From a virus: DNA of 32,357 nt. The notes beneath the pieces are model-generated. The model was not told the DNA's origin, searched no databases, and worked only from the letters and a program-made list of their open reading frames with translations. Shown here in pieces: positions 5,185 to 13,274 of the stretch. Numbering within the stretch: the stretch's first letter is position 1; each line of letters begins with the position of its first letter. Location of the stretch: positions 1 through 32,357 of IMG/VR virus record IMGVR_UViG_3300042884_000653. One strand, 5' to 3'. The position numbers were made by a program, and so were the translations under genes.

Positions 5185-7035
5185 TTATTCTGTGTAGACG
5201 TATTTCGGTATCACGCTCAGAGTCGGACCATAGATTGCTGGAACAAACTCCATCACGGCTCCCCCTTTGGAAAAGTCATATGTCGAGGTCGTGGCACAGG
5301 TGAACGAAGTCTTCGAGCTGCTTGTCCCCTGCGAGACCATGAGCACTCCAGCCTGTGGCATGTAAGCCGTCAGTGTCTTGGACGTCTCATAGAAGTGAGG
5401 GACAGGCACTATGGTTGTCGGAATGCTTCCAGTCGGCGCATAGCTCATGGAGCCTGATCCAGTCGATGTGCCAGCGGTCGTGGTGTAGTGGAAAGCTCCT
5501 CCACCCCATGACACCTGAACGCTGGTCATATTACCCGAAAGCGATCCGGTGACCGTGGTTGTCCAATCTAGCAGAGGCATGGGAACTAGCACCGAGTGCC
5601 GGGCGGTCACATGGGGGTAGCTCAAGGTCACATTGGGAATCTGTCCTGTGAAGACTGCACTAGCCGCGCGCGTGGCAAATCCACCATCAGGGGAGACAAA
5701 CCCCCTGGACTTAGGCTCTATGCCGAACCAACTGAAAACATCGGCATTCCACCCAATGTCCACGCCCCCCATCCAGTTTGTGAAAAGAAATGAGTTTGAA
5801 TTGTAGGGTGGGAGAGTGTTTGCGGTGGAGACTGAAGACGTTTTCTGCCCTGAAACAGAGTAATTAGGGATGTCAATAATAACATCAGGTTCGGTATAAC
5901 CTACAGTCGAGGCTTTCGAGAAATAGGCTGTTTTGAACTGACCGTTGGGCAATGAAAACGTGACATTGTTATAGGTCACTGCTGCGTAGGTGATATTCCC
6001 TCTGACGGTATTCCAGAACTGAGCAAATGTTTCAGAAATAAGGGGCAGGGTTTGCGGAGGGGCTTGTGATGAGGAGGAAGTATTTGCAGGCCACCTTTCA
6101 GGAGATCCCAAGGTAGGTTCAGGTGGAAGACTTGTGCCTGCGTAAGTCGTGCTATCGACCTGAGAATATGTCTGCCAGTAGGTATCCCACGCCTCGTATG
6201 AGCTAGTATCAGAATAGGTAATCCCCTCACTCTCGTAAGTGTATTCTTCTGAACTGGCAGTTGTAGTGTAGCCCATGTAGCTCTCCGTCCTTGATGATGT
6301 GGAGAGGTAGTAGGTCAATGTGAATGTCGCAGGTGCCATGGACTCCGTAAAGGGGCCCTGGGAAGAGTTCTTAACAATCAACGGAAGATATTCATAAGAT
6401 TGCGTCACCTCATAGGTTGACGATGAAACGAAGCTTATCGCTTGGTCGCAAAAGTTGACGCCGTGTTTCGTGTAAAGAATCCCGAGCGCATCGTTGTTCA
6501 GATAGACGGAATGCCTTGCCCGAGTAACGGGGCCGATCTGGTCTGCTTGGGCGAACGCACCTTGGGTTCCTCCATCCTGAAGGTAACGATAACTTGTTGA
6601 TACTGATATGTGTTGCCCAAGGCTTTGAATCACCTTGCTTCTCGTTGTCGATTTGGTGGTGAAGTAGGTTGAAGTGCCGCTTCCTGACGTGGTGGGAACT
6701 AGCGACGAAGACCCACCGGAACTGGTCATTTTTTGAATCTCGGAAGCTCCAAAAGTAATGAGACTATAGTCTGCCACATTAAAAACCCTTCGTTCACCTT
6801 TATAGTTGTTTCCGGGATATGTGGTGGCTGATACCCTGTTCAGGAAGGCTGCCGAGTATGTGTTAGTCGCAGTGGTCGTAGATGGCACTTCGTAAATGCC
6901 ATGAAACCATTTGGTGACAGTGCTCCCGTAATCAAACAACAAGAACTCTCCATTGGTATAAGCCGTAGTAGGAGCAGGGCCGCTAAAATCCTGAACAATC
7001 TCTGCCCCGGCAAAGTCGAAAGCAATCAGGCCCAT
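5185..7035 (-). CDS. Ser/Thr/Tyr-rich tail-tip protein, 616 aa
   Basis: No family is recognised. The protein is conspicuously rich in Ser, Thr, Tyr and Gly, with almost no charged clusters and a beta-strand alternation throughout, as in secreted or virion-surface proteins. Low-complexity stretches such as SSGGSSSLVPTTSGSGTST occur. It overlaps the preceding tail gene by 10 bases (start 7035, previous stop 7026) and is followed after one base by the glycosyltransferase-like gene. Base composition is more AT-rich than in the head genes. Its position, size and composition suggest a tail-tip or receptor-contact protein; glycosylation by its neighbour is a speculation. Confidence 0.6.
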   Translation of the reverse strand: MGLIAFDFAGAEIVQDFSGPAPTTAYTNGEFLLFDYGSTVTKWFHGIYEVPSTTTATNTYSAAFLNRVSATTYPGNNYKGERRVFNVADYSLITFGASEIQKMTSSGGSSSLVPTTSGSGTSTYFTTKSTTRSKVIQSLGQHISVSTSYRYLQDGGTQGAFAQADQIGPVTRARHSVYLNNDALGILYTKHGVNFCDQAISFVSSSTYEVTQSYEYLPLIVKNSSQGPFTESMAPATFTLTYYLSTSSRTESYMGYTTTASSEEYTYESEGITYSDTSSYEAWDTYWQTYSQVDSTTYAGTSLPPEPTLGSPERWPANTSSSSQAPPQTLPLISETFAQFWNTVRGNITYAAVTYNNVTFSLPNGQFKTAYFSKASTVGYTEPDVIIDIPNYSVSGQKTSSVSTANTLPPYNSNSFLFTNWMGGVDIGWNADVFSWFGIEPKSRGFVSPDGGFATRAASAVFTGQIPNVTLSYPHVTARHSVLVPMPLLDWTTTVTGSLSGNMTSVQVSWGGGAFHYTTTAGTSTGSGSMSYAPTGSIPTTIVPVPHFYETSKTLTAYMPQAGVLMVSQGTSSSKTSFTCATTSTYDFSKGGAVMEFVPAIYGPTLSVIPKYVYTE

Positions 7036-7637
7036 AAGTAGTAGCGATCATAGGACCTGAGACCCGGCGTCGGACTCTGCTTGTCGATGGTTAGCTCCGC
7101 GCTGGTTTGCAGCACAATACTCCCCGCGCCAATCGTCCGATAAACCGATCCATTGCAAGTAACCCCAAAGATATGGGAATAGGTTGTCGGCATTGCATTG
7201 ACCCCATGCGTCTGAGGCGTAGGGGGCGATGTGCTGGTGCTAATCGTGGCCGCAGTGACTTCAAAACCATTGCTCTCGATGTTCACTGTCCAATAGGTGA
7301 AATCCGCTGCAACTTGAAACTCAGTGAAATCCCCTCCCGTCGTGAGGTTCGACGGTAGCACCCCGTTCACCGTTCCGGGAACTATGGTGGCCAGATAGCT
7401 GTTAGGATTTCCAGGGGCCCCCGATAGCTGAATATCGAAGGGCTGAAGAGCAGGCCGAGACGATCCACCTCCCCCATTGATCGAGAGTGAAAATCCTCCC
7501 CGTGATGCGGTGTAGCTGTAGCCGACGCCCGGCTGGATCTCCCGAGCGCGTAACTCGGCATCCAGCCACGAGGCGAAGCGATCCCATGAGGCAGGAGTCA
7601 ACTCTCCTCCACTCTGAAGCCGTGGGCATCGGGACAT
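7026..7637 (-). CDS. Tail-associated protein, 203 aa
   Basis: The N-terminal 40 residues include a helical SWDRFASWLDAELRAREIQPG segment. The rest is beta-rich with a GGGGSS linker near residue 63. No family is recognised. The ATG at 7637 follows the preceding stop (7640) by two bases, so it is probably co-translated. The order tape measure, three tail genes, fibre matches the distal-tail and tip region of siphoviruses. This protein and the 228-aa one may form the hub, but that is inferred from position. Confidence 0.6.
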   Translation of the reverse strand: MSRCPRLQSGGELTPASWDRFASWLDAELRAREIQPGVGYSYTASRGGFSLSINGGGGSSRPALQPFDIQLSGAPGNPNSYLATIVPGTVNGVLPSNLTTGGDFTEFQVAADFTYWTVNIESNGFEVTAATISTSTSPPTPQTHGVNAMPTTYSHIFGVTCNGSVYRTIGAGSIVLQTSAELTIDKQSPTPGLRSYDRYYLWA

Positions 7638-7639
7638 GA

Positions 7640-8326
7640 CTAGTTGGCTATTCCGTAGACCGTCGGCTCCCACCCACCCTGTCCGCTGGCCCGATACTCT
7701 TGGGTCACGCGCCACTTCCCGTCGATCAAAGCAACGGCATTCATTCCGGTGAGTATCCAGTTCCCCCCGCTGGGCAGTGCGGGTGCATTGGTGAGGTTTG
7801 TGGCGATCTTCCCGATCTCACTCATGCTGGGCAGAGTTGTCTTATCGGCGGTGATCGAGAGGGTGATCGATGGCTTCAGCACCGAGTCCTGCCCCTTGAG
7901 GATCAGACGGGCGTAGGCGGCCAGCCCTGTGGAGCCAGCATCCGGATCAGTGTATTTACTCCAACTCTCGGTTCCATTCTCGCAATTCTGGATGATCTTA
8001 TGTGCATTCGCATCCAAGGCCCAAGGTTGTCCTGATGCAAATTTCCAGAAGCTCTTCAGCGGTTCGCTCGAGGTGGTCGTGTGGATCTCGTAGTTCCAAG
8101 TCTGTGAGGAACCACCGCCGCCACCGCCACCGCTGCCGCCATTTGATAGATCGCCGTCCGAATCATAGGTGAGGCGATAGACGCCGTCCGAGAAACTCTT
8201 GGTGACGTTGACCGCGCCCTCCGGAGCTGAAGGATAGGTACTCAGGCTCTCAATCGTAGTCGTGGTAACGAACTTGCCAAGGCTGGCGACCCACTTGGAG
8301 GAGGTGGAAACTGTAGTGTCGGCCAT
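7640..8326 (-). CDS. Distal tail-like protein, 228 aa
   Basis: This is the first gene downstream of the tape measure, where siphoviruses encode the distal tail protein. Residues 1-60 form a beta-rich, Thr/Ser-rich domain, then comes a Gly/Ser linker (about residues 63-73) and a second domain with a WNYEIHTTTSSEPLKSFWKF start that ends in GWEPTVYGIAN. Enzyme motifs are absent. The ATG at 8326 lies 13 bases after the tape-measure stop. Confidence 0.55.
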   Translation of the reverse strand: MADTTVSTSSKWVASLGKFVTTTTIESLSTYPSAPEGAVNVTKSFSDGVYRLTYDSDGDLSNGGSGGGGGGGSSQTWNYEIHTTTSSEPLKSFWKFASGQPWALDANAHKIIQNCENGTESWSKYTDPDAGSTGLAAYARLILKGQDSVLKPSITLSITADKTTLPSMSEIGKIATNLTNAPALPSGGNWILTGMNAVALIDGKWRVTQEYRASGQGGWEPTVYGIAN

Positions 8327-8339
8327 GATCGTGAGGTGG

Positions 8340-9959
8340 TTAGTAGGAGGGCGCGAACTCGGCCATGACGGGCGACATCATGCCCTTGGCCAAGTTCTGG
8401 TTGATGGATTGCAGGAGGCTGGTCTGACGCTTGTTCTCCTCGAGGATGGGATTGCTCCCCCCGCCGACCGAGATGCCGCCGCCGCCGATCTTGGCGAGGC
8501 TGTCGGCGAAGATGGACTGCTTGGCGACCTGCCCGATCTCGGCTCCGTTGAAGGTGCTCTGCCCCATGACTCGGCTTGCGTTATCGGCGGTCGCCTTGGC
8601 GTTGGCTTCATCACGTGCCGTAATTGTGTCCGCAATGGCTCCACTAAGCGCGGCCCGTTCCGCATCGGTATTCCCCATGATCTGACCGTTCCCTCGGAAG
8701 TTGTTCATGAACTCAGAGCCAAGTCCTATCATGTTGTCTTTTAGCGCAGCCCCTAGCTTGCTGACGGCTGCGCTCATGCCTCCATTCGCTGCGCTCTCTG
8801 AGTAGGCCGCAGACTGCTGGAACTGGTCGGCTGACAATTTGCTGACAAAATCAGAAGCCTTACCCATTTTTTCACCGATGCCAGGAAGATTGCGAAGGGC
8901 GTCCAGTATATTTGCCACCCCCATCAGCATGGTTCCACGGAAGGCGGCGGCAACTGACAGGAAGCTGTCTTTCAGACCACTCCAAAACTCAGGGTTTGTC
9001 AGAAGCTCAAAATAAGCCACAAAGTTTTTTCCAATCGTGCTGATGTAAGCGGGTATGGTCTGAAAAACTGCAAAGAATCCAGCCGCCAGAAAATTGATCG
9101 ATTCCTTGATGCCTATCATGAATGCCGAGGAAATGATCGTGGTGAAATTACCAGAGGTGAACGCTGCAATGAAAAGACCGATGGCGTCTCCGATGGATTT
9201 ACCAATCCCGGCTAGGTCGATCCCGTCGATCCCATTTGCCAGTGAGTCCAACAGTCCGGTCATGCCGCTGGCCATCCCAACGAAGAGTCCTTGCAGCTTG
9301 GGGCCGACACGACCCAGCGAGTCGCTCGCCTTGTCGAAGATCCCGGCATTCTCACCCAGCAGGCGCGCGGTCTCGGAGATGTTCCCGGCAGACTTGAAAT
9401 TCGGGTCCATGAAGACCTGAAGCAACTCGCCGCCCGATTTCCCAAAGAGGGCCATGGCCGCTGCCGACCTCTCCACACTATTGGGAAGCTGGGCGATTGC
9501 ATTGCCGATCTGGGCGAAGGCTTGGCCTGAATCCATTGAGGCTAGGCTCTGAGGGTCGAGGCCGAGCCCCTTGAGCACGTCACCCTCCTTGCCCCCTCCG
9601 ACCGCAGAGGCGAGGGCCTTCTGCATCTTGTTCACCGCAGGGCCTAGCTTCTCTGCATCCACTCCGGCATCCTTAAACGCGGTCCGCAGCCCGTAAAGTG
9701 ACTCGACGGCGACTCCTGTCCTGTTGGAGAGATCCACCATCTCACTCCCAAGGTCGAGGGCACCCTTCATTCCGGCCATGATGGCTGTGATGGAACCCAC
9801 TCCGGCGGCCACTGCGGCAATCGGACCAAGCAACTGGCCGAAGCCTGCCGAGGCCATCCGGGAGGTCGCCGAGGCGACGGCTGAAGTCGCCCTGTTCAGG
9901 GACTGCTGGAGGCCGGAGGTATCGCCTCCAATCCCGAAGATGATGCTATCGTTGGCCAT
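8340..9959 (-). CDS. Tail tape-measure protein, 539 aa
   Basis: The N-terminus (IGGDTSGLQQSLNRA) followed by Ala/Ser/Gly-rich coiled-coil is the classic tape-measure opening. Residues about 40-110 contain the conserved MDLSNRTG-like helix of the TP901 family, and hydrophobic, membrane-like segments occupy roughly residues 245-330, which in this family help DNA pass the host membrane. At about 0.15 nm per residue the length predicts a tail near 80 nm. It lies directly downstream of the chaperone pair, as in lambda. TTTGACA stands 16 bases before the ATG at 9959; an alternative start is not obvious. Confidence 0.9.
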   Translation of the reverse strand: MANDSIIFGIGGDTSGLQQSLNRATSAVASATSRMASAGFGQLLGPIAAVAAGVGSITAIMAGMKGALDLGSEMVDLSNRTGVAVESLYGLRTAFKDAGVDAEKLGPAVNKMQKALASAVGGGKEGDVLKGLGLDPQSLASMDSGQAFAQIGNAIAQLPNSVERSAAAMALFGKSGGELLQVFMDPNFKSAGNISETARLLGENAGIFDKASDSLGRVGPKLQGLFVGMASGMTGLLDSLANGIDGIDLAGIGKSIGDAIGLFIAAFTSGNFTTIISSAFMIGIKESINFLAAGFFAVFQTIPAYISTIGKNFVAYFELLTNPEFWSGLKDSFLSVAAAFRGTMLMGVANILDALRNLPGIGEKMGKASDFVSKLSADQFQQSAAYSESAANGGMSAAVSKLGAALKDNMIGLGSEFMNNFRGNGQIMGNTDAERAALSGAIADTITARDEANAKATADNASRVMGQSTFNGAEIGQVAKQSIFADSLAKIGGGGISVGGGSNPILEENKRQTSLLQSINQNLAKGMMSPVMAEFAPSY

Positions 9960-9975
9960 TTCTATCAGAGAGGGG

Positions 9976-9982
9976 TGTCAAA
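9976..9982 (-). promoter_or_regulatory. TTTGACA element, 16 bases before the tape-measure ATG
   Basis: The spacing is one codon longer than the usual 13. The element overlaps the stop codon (9978-9980) of the preceding gene. Confidence 0.5.
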
Positions 9983-10529
9983 ATCCCCTGACCTTTAGAC
10001 CAGGATATTTCTTGGCGATGGCTGAGACCTTCGAGAAGACTCCGCGCCGGAGGTTATTTCTGAAGTAGGAGGTGCGGCCATTGATAGCCTTGAGCAGGGC
10101 GACGCGGCCCATGCTCTTGACGGCGGCCTGCATGGAGTTTTCGATAATCAGAGTGAACCGGGCTCCCCCCCGTCGCTCGGAGGTCGAAACCTGCTGGTCA
10201 TAAGCCTTGCCCATGACGGTGGCCTTGGTGACGTAGGCGGGGGCCTGGATCGGCACACCAAGCTTCCGGGCAATGGCCAGCCAGGACTGCTTGGCGAGAC
10301 CGCGACGCCGCAGGAGTTCCTGCATTGTTGACTTGGAAATCCTTCCTTTGGCCTGCCGGGCGCGGATCTTGGAGGCATCAGCCGCGATCTGATTCGCGAT
10401 GGTCTTTTGCAGGATAGCCCCTGTCTCCGAGAGGATGACTTGCTTGAAGCTGACTCCACTCAGCCGGGAGAGGTCGCGCATGGCCCGGTTGAAGTTGCTG
10501 GTGTCGATGGTCAGGGCTTTCTTGCTCAC
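9978..10529 (-). CDS. Minor tail / tail-completion-like protein, 183 aa
   Basis: This basic protein lies between the chaperone pair and the tape measure. Helical N-terminal residues (SNFNRAMRDLSRLSGVSF) and a C-terminal MGRVALLKAINGRTSYFRNN segment are reminiscent of HK97 gp10-like and minor-tail proteins, but its position after the chaperone is unusual for these. The GTG at 10529 is chosen over 10532 because it forms a GTGA overlap with the upstream stop (10526-10528), has GGAGGAG just upstream and sits 13 bases after TTGACA. The function is not certain. Confidence 0.6.
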   Translation of the reverse strand: MSKKALTIDTSNFNRAMRDLSRLSGVSFKQVILSETGAILQKTIANQIAADASKIRARQAKGRISKSTMQELLRRRGLAKQSWLAIARKLGVPIQAPAYVTKATVMGKAYDQQVSTSERRGGARFTLIIENSMQAAVKSMGRVALLKAINGRTSYFRNNLRRGVFSKVSAIAKKYPGLKVRGF

Positions 10530-10749
10530 CACTCCTCCCCCGTGTCAACTGCCGCAAAGGCCAGCAACTCACCGATCTGGACATCGGCAGGAGCCGACTC
10601 CTTCACCGTCCAGACATCGTGACTCCTGAGCGCGGCGTGGTAGTAGGCATTCACCCGATACACAGGCATCTCCAGAATCGCTTCCTCACTGAAGCCCCCT
10701 TCCTTGGCCAAGGTGAAGACCAAGGCCGCGAGGGAAGGAGGCTCGATCA
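10526..10749 (-). CDS. T extension of tail-assembly chaperone, reached by -1 frameshift
   Basis: The frame is open from 10843 to 10526 but has no good start of its own; it continues the upstream chaperone after a -1 slip at CCCAAAC. The extension is about 74 residues (from LIEPPSLAALVF to FAAVDTGEEW), which fits a lambda gpGT-type T domain that contacts the tail tube. It ends in GTGA with the next gene. In lambda-like phages the minor G-T fusion and the major G form are both needed for tail assembly. This placement between tube and tape measure matches the known gene order. Confidence 0.75.
10543..10549 (-). promoter_or_regulatory. TTGACA element, 13 bases before GTG 10529
   Basis: The heptamer is GTTGACA. 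This is the one case where a Shine-Dalgarno-like GGAGGAG lies within the spacer. Confidence 0.5.
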
Positions 10750-11133
10750 GTTTGGGGGTGCGGTCTCCGAGGAAGAAGAAGAGGGCTTCGCGATCACCTC
10801 GACAGCCGTCTCCTTCTCCAGCCCCGTGACGACTACGAACCAATCGGCTGCGGCCTTCAGGTCGTCGTCACTCACCCCCTCGAGGAAGGCATCCTTGTCC
10901 ACAAGGTAGGCCGATTTGTTCAGCGTATTCAGGGCGACCCGATCAATGGGGGCGGCGATCAGGTAGATGAAGGCAAAGAGGATCTCCTCATTCCGATCGG
11001 CATCGTCGATGTCGAGCCAGCGCAGGATGCGAGAGAGCTTGAGCTTGACCCGGTTCGAGTAGGGGCGAACCTTCACCCCGGCGATCACCGGCTCCTCGGC
11101 GTAGAGGCGTTCGTTCAATGTTTCCTCGCTCAT
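10747..11133 (-). CDS. Tail-assembly chaperone, G-like product, 128 aa
   Basis: A short helical protein ends in a Ser-rich stretch (AKPSSSSSETAPPN) and a stop that directly follows a slippery heptamer. Such a product, lying between tail tube and tape measure with a second overlapping frame, is the signature of the G/GT system in siphoviruses. The family sequence is not recognisable by eye, as is usual for these proteins. The ATG at 11133 is four bases after the upstream TAA. Later residues (AADWFVVVTGLEKETAVEVI) are predicted helix. Confidence 0.75.
   Translation of the reverse strand: MSEETLNERLYAEEPVIAGVKVRPYSNRVKLKLSRILRWLDIDDADRNEEILFAFIYLIAAPIDRVALNTLNKSAYLVDKDAFLEGVSDDDLKAAADWFVVVTGLEKETAVEVIAKPSSSSSETAPPN
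10750..10756 (-). promoter_or_regulatory. Programmed -1 frameshift slippery site CCCAAAC
   Basis: The heptamer C CCA AAC fits the X XXY YYZ rule in the zero frame and is followed at once by the TGA (10747-10749). After slippage the reading continues with CTG ATC GAG in the -1 frame to 10526. Confidence 0.75.
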
Positions 11134-11137
11134 AACA

Positions 11138-11587
11138 TTACAGCTTGGAGAGGAGCTTCTGCCGCTCGGCCTCGGTGGCATTCGCCGGGATGTAGGCGGC
11201 GCGGCCTCCACGGGTGACCTTGATCGTCGGGGAGGCATTCTTGATCTGGTCGCGGAGTGAGTTCACATTCTCCATGAGGCACTTCATGAAGGCGATGGGG
11301 TGGTCGGGATTCGCCGCGATCCATTCCCTGTCCTGGTATCGCTTCAGGAACTCGGCCTGACTGACCTTCTCACCCTCAAAGGCGCGAAACTCGATCTCGG
11401 CATCCTTGAGCAACCAGACAACCGTGCGCCGGGGCTTGCCGTCATTCCCCTGCTCGATGGTGTCGAGGTAACCATTCTCACCGAGGGAGCCGCCAGAGGT
11501 GAGTGCCGCCGCGACGGCGTGGGTATTGGCAGAGGAGAGTGGGTGCTGGTGATCGACCAGCACGGAGAGCTTTTCGTTGGTATTCAT
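11138..11587 (-). CDS. Tail-module protein between tail tube and chaperone, 149 aa
   Basis: I do not recognise the family. It is mixed alpha/beta, with a region KPRRTVVWLLKDAEIEFRAFEG near residue 52 and a helix-rich C-terminus that ends in ATEAERQKLLSKL. It sits between the tail-tube pair and the chaperone pair, so a role in tube polymerisation or as a tube-binding factor is likely. The ATG at 11587 is preceded by a short spacer with no Shine-Dalgarno. Confidence 0.6.
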   Translation of the reverse strand: MNTNEKLSVLVDHQHPLSSANTHAVAAALTSGGSLGENGYLDTIEQGNDGKPRRTVVWLLKDAEIEFRAFEGEKVSQAEFLKRYQDREWIAANPDHPIAFMKCLMENVNSLRDQIKNASPTIKVTRGGRAAYIPANATEAERQKLLSKL

Positions 11588-11622
11588 GGGTTCATTCCAG
11601 ACTGTTAGTGGCGTGGTGGCTG

Positions 11623-11952
11623 TTAGGCCGTGGCTCCGGGGAACTGCTTCCCGCTATACTTCCACGAGGCGAAGTCGTCGTTCTTCTCGGTCTTGCTGAA
11701 GGAATCGATGACGATGATCCCTCCCGAGATGGTGGAGGGGATGTTCGAGGAGGCCACTCCTAGCGTGATCGAAGGGTAGTCGCCCGATCCCTCCACGGAG
11801 AACTCGGCTGTCGGGTCGTAGGTGCAGGCGGCAGAGAAAGCCCCGGTGCGATCCTTGAGCACCTTGGTCTCGGTCTTGCGCGAGGTCGTGACCTTGGAGA
11901 TGGTGCCGGAGGTGAAGGAAGAGATGCCAATGGCGGCGGTGACGGCGGGCAT
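11623..11952 (-). CDS. Tail-tube-like protein B, 109 aa
   Basis: The protein is beta-strand-rich and paralogous to the next upstream gene. Both start with MPA, share an I-x-x-V-T strand with a following charged K-x-E-x-K-x-x-(K/R)-D segment, and have a glycine-anchored (E/K)-(F/L)-S-V-(E/K)-G-(S/K)-G motif near the middle. Tube proteins of siphoviruses often have this beta-sandwich character. The start is ATG 11952, which follows an ACCCACC leader. A second tube subunit, or a tube-terminator partner, is the likely role. Confidence 0.6.
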   Translation of the reverse strand: MPAVTAAIGISSFTSGTISKVTTSRKTETKVLKDRTGAFSAACTYDPTAEFSVEGSGDYPSITLGVASSNIPSTISGGIIVIDSFSKTEKNDDFASWKYSGKQFPGATA

Positions 11953-11985
11953 GGTGGGTGGTCGGTTAGGGGTGGTGGGTTGCTC

Positions 11986-12303
11986 TTAGCTCCACTTCAT
12001 GGCCTCGAGGGAGAAGTCGGGGAAATCCTCGTTGGACTCATCGACGGAGACGGAGGTCACGACCGCCGTGCCGGAGCTGACATTGGCATTGGCAGCCGCA
12101 AGCGTGAGCGCAGGAGCACCCTTGCCCTTGACCGAGAGCTTGGTCTCGGTGAACGGAAGCACTCCGACCTGCTTGGTAACTCCGCTTGAGTCCCTGATTG
12201 TCTTGATCTCCTTGGACTCGTCCTGAGTCACCTCAGTGATGACGCAGCCAGTGAGCGCGGAGCTGAGTGACTGAAAAGCTGTGGAGATTCCGATGGCAGG
12301 CAT
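11986..12303 (-). CDS. Tail-tube-like protein A, 105 aa
   Basis: This is the first of the tandem tube-like pair. A conserved strand block (ITEVTQDESKEIKTIRDSSG) precedes TETKLSVKGKGAPALTLAAA, then DESNEDFPDFSLEAMKW closes the fold. The ATG at 12303 follows the stop of the 28-aa gene by three bases. In lambda-type tails one such protein polymerises to make the tube. The two paralogues may alternate in the ring or be used at different points of the tail. Confidence 0.6.
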   Translation of the reverse strand: MPAIGISTAFQSLSSALTGCVITEVTQDESKEIKTIRDSSGVTKQVGVLPFTETKLSVKGKGAPALTLAAANANVSSGTAVVTSVSVDESNEDFPDFSLEAMKWS

Positions 12304-12306
12304 ATA

Positions 12307-12393
12307 TTACTTGGAGGGCTGGGGTTCGGGAGCAGGGGCGGGTGATTTCACGACATCCTTCTCGAGGATGAGGGGGTTGGGCTTCTCGCTCAT
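12307..12393 (-). CDS. 28-aa proline-rich peptide
   Basis: A tiny gene starts with MSEKPNPLILEKDVVKSP and ends in a proline-rich tail (PAPAPEPQPSK). It begins exactly 13 bases after TTTGACA (12407-12413) and stops three bases before the tube gene. Function is unknown; it might be a leader peptide or a small virion factor. Confidence 0.55.
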   Translation of the reverse strand: MSEKPNPLILEKDVVKSPAPAPEPQPSK

Positions 12394-12406
12394 GGAAGTG
12401 AAGGCG

Positions 12407-12413
12407 TGTCAAA
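12407..12413 (-). promoter_or_regulatory. TTTGACA element, 13 bases before the 28-aa gene
   Basis: The element lies 8 bases beyond the stop codon of the 134-aa gene, so the spacing is not simply fixed by that stop. Confidence 0.55.
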
Positions 12414-12421
12414 TCTCCCAA

Positions 12422-12826
12422 TCACTCCGAGACGCCGACCACGGCCTCGACCTCAGCGACCCATGAGTTCCCCTCCTGGCTTGTCTTGGTTCCAGTTGAC
12501 CAGACTCCGCAGAATGCCGGGGTGCCGCTGACGCTTGGCCAGTTGGCTGTGAGAGAGGTGGAGGTCAGGGCGGCGGCCAAGCCATCGAGCACGGCATCGA
12601 GATCGGATAGCGCGGAGGCTCCCAACAGGGCCGGGGAGACAACACGGATGGTCACGGGGGCCTTCCAGAGATTCCCAGCCACATGGTCAACCGTGGCCGC
12701 AGAGATAACCAGTGTCGTGGTCTCCGGGGGGATCTCTTCGTAGCTTGTGCCGGTATGGATCACAGCCGTCGGGAAGGAGACGGCGAGGGCCGTCTTGAAA
12801 GCGGCTTCGATGGCTAAAGGATTCAT
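12422..12826 (-). CDS. Tail-terminator or neck-like protein, 134 aa
   Basis: A helix (residues 1-17, MNPLAIEAAFKTALAVS) precedes a beta-strand domain with Val/Ile/Thr alternation, the pattern of tail-terminator (lambda gpU type) proteins. Order after the major capsid and connector supports a neck or tail-end role. The ATG at 12826 follows a repeat-filled leader. There is no enzymatic motif. The call is mostly by position. Confidence 0.55.
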   Translation of the reverse strand: MNPLAIEAAFKTALAVSFPTAVIHTGTSYEEIPPETTTLVISAATVDHVAGNLWKAPVTIRVVSPALLGASALSDLDAVLDGLAAALTSTSLTANWPSVSGTPAFCGVWSTGTKTSQEGNSWVAEVEAVVGVSE

Positions 12827-12828
12827 TT

Positions 12829-12866
12829 AGGAAATGATGAATGATGAAGGATGAATGATGAATGGA
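12829..12866. repeat. ATGAATG-type repeat in the leader of the tail-terminator-like gene
   Basis: Tandem ATGAATG/ATGAAGG units lie between the stop at 12870 and the ATG at 12826. Confidence 0.75.
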
Positions 12867-12869
12867 GGC

Positions 12870-13202
12870 TCACCGGCTCGATATTTCCGCATTGACGACG
12901 ATCACAGGATTCGAGATGTCGCCCTTATTTCTGTCCGCGAATCTGACGCGATAGCTCTCATTCTCATCCACGAGAAGCAGTGTCGCCCCATGGGGTGGCT
13001 TGGGTGCTCTGCCAATCGGCCAGGTGACCGTGATATTCTTCGAGATGGCAAACCCTCCAATTTCAAGGCTTTCAGTGCGCTGAGAAAATGGAACCTGTGC
13101 AAGAAACGGAGTGCCGCCGTTGATGCTGATTCTGCAGCCTTCGGAATCTGCAAGATGCTTTACTCGCTTCTTGTGTGCTCTCTCTGTGGTGCTGCGCTTC
13201 AC
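12870..13202 (-). CDS. Head-tail connector-like protein, 110 aa
   Basis: Beta-rich, with a basic N-terminus (KRSTTERAHKKRVKH) and strand-forming repeats such as GGTPFLAQVPF and LLLVDENESYRVRFADRNKGD. Location between capsid and neck fits an adaptor. The GTG at 13202 is favoured because TTTGACA lies 13 bases upstream; no ATG in frame is near. Family membership is not established by sequence alone. Confidence 0.5.
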   Translation of the reverse strand: MKRSTTERAHKKRVKHLADSEGCRISINGGTPFLAQVPFSQRTESLEIGGFAISKNITVTWPIGRAPKPPHGATLLLVDENESYRVRFADRNKGDISNPVIVVNAEISSR

Positions 13203-13215
13203 ACCAGATCGTAGG

Positions 13216-13222
13216 TGTCAAA
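13216..13222 (-). promoter_or_regulatory. TTTGACA element, 13 bases before GTG 13202
   Basis: The element supports a GTG start that would otherwise be hard to choose. Confidence 0.55.
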
Positions 13223-13242
13223 GGATCACCCCTGTGAAGCAG

Positions 13243-13274
13243 AAGGCCGTCCCCCACGCACGAGGGACGGCCTT
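13243..13274 (-). terminator. Strong hairpin after the capsid gene
   Basis: An 11-base perfect stem (AAGGCCGTCCC/GGGACGGCCTT) with a 10-base loop stands 29 bases after the capsid stop. The following tract is CTTCTGCTTC rather than a pure T-run, so it may be a partial terminator or a stabilising hairpin that raises capsid mRNA. Confidence 0.55.
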
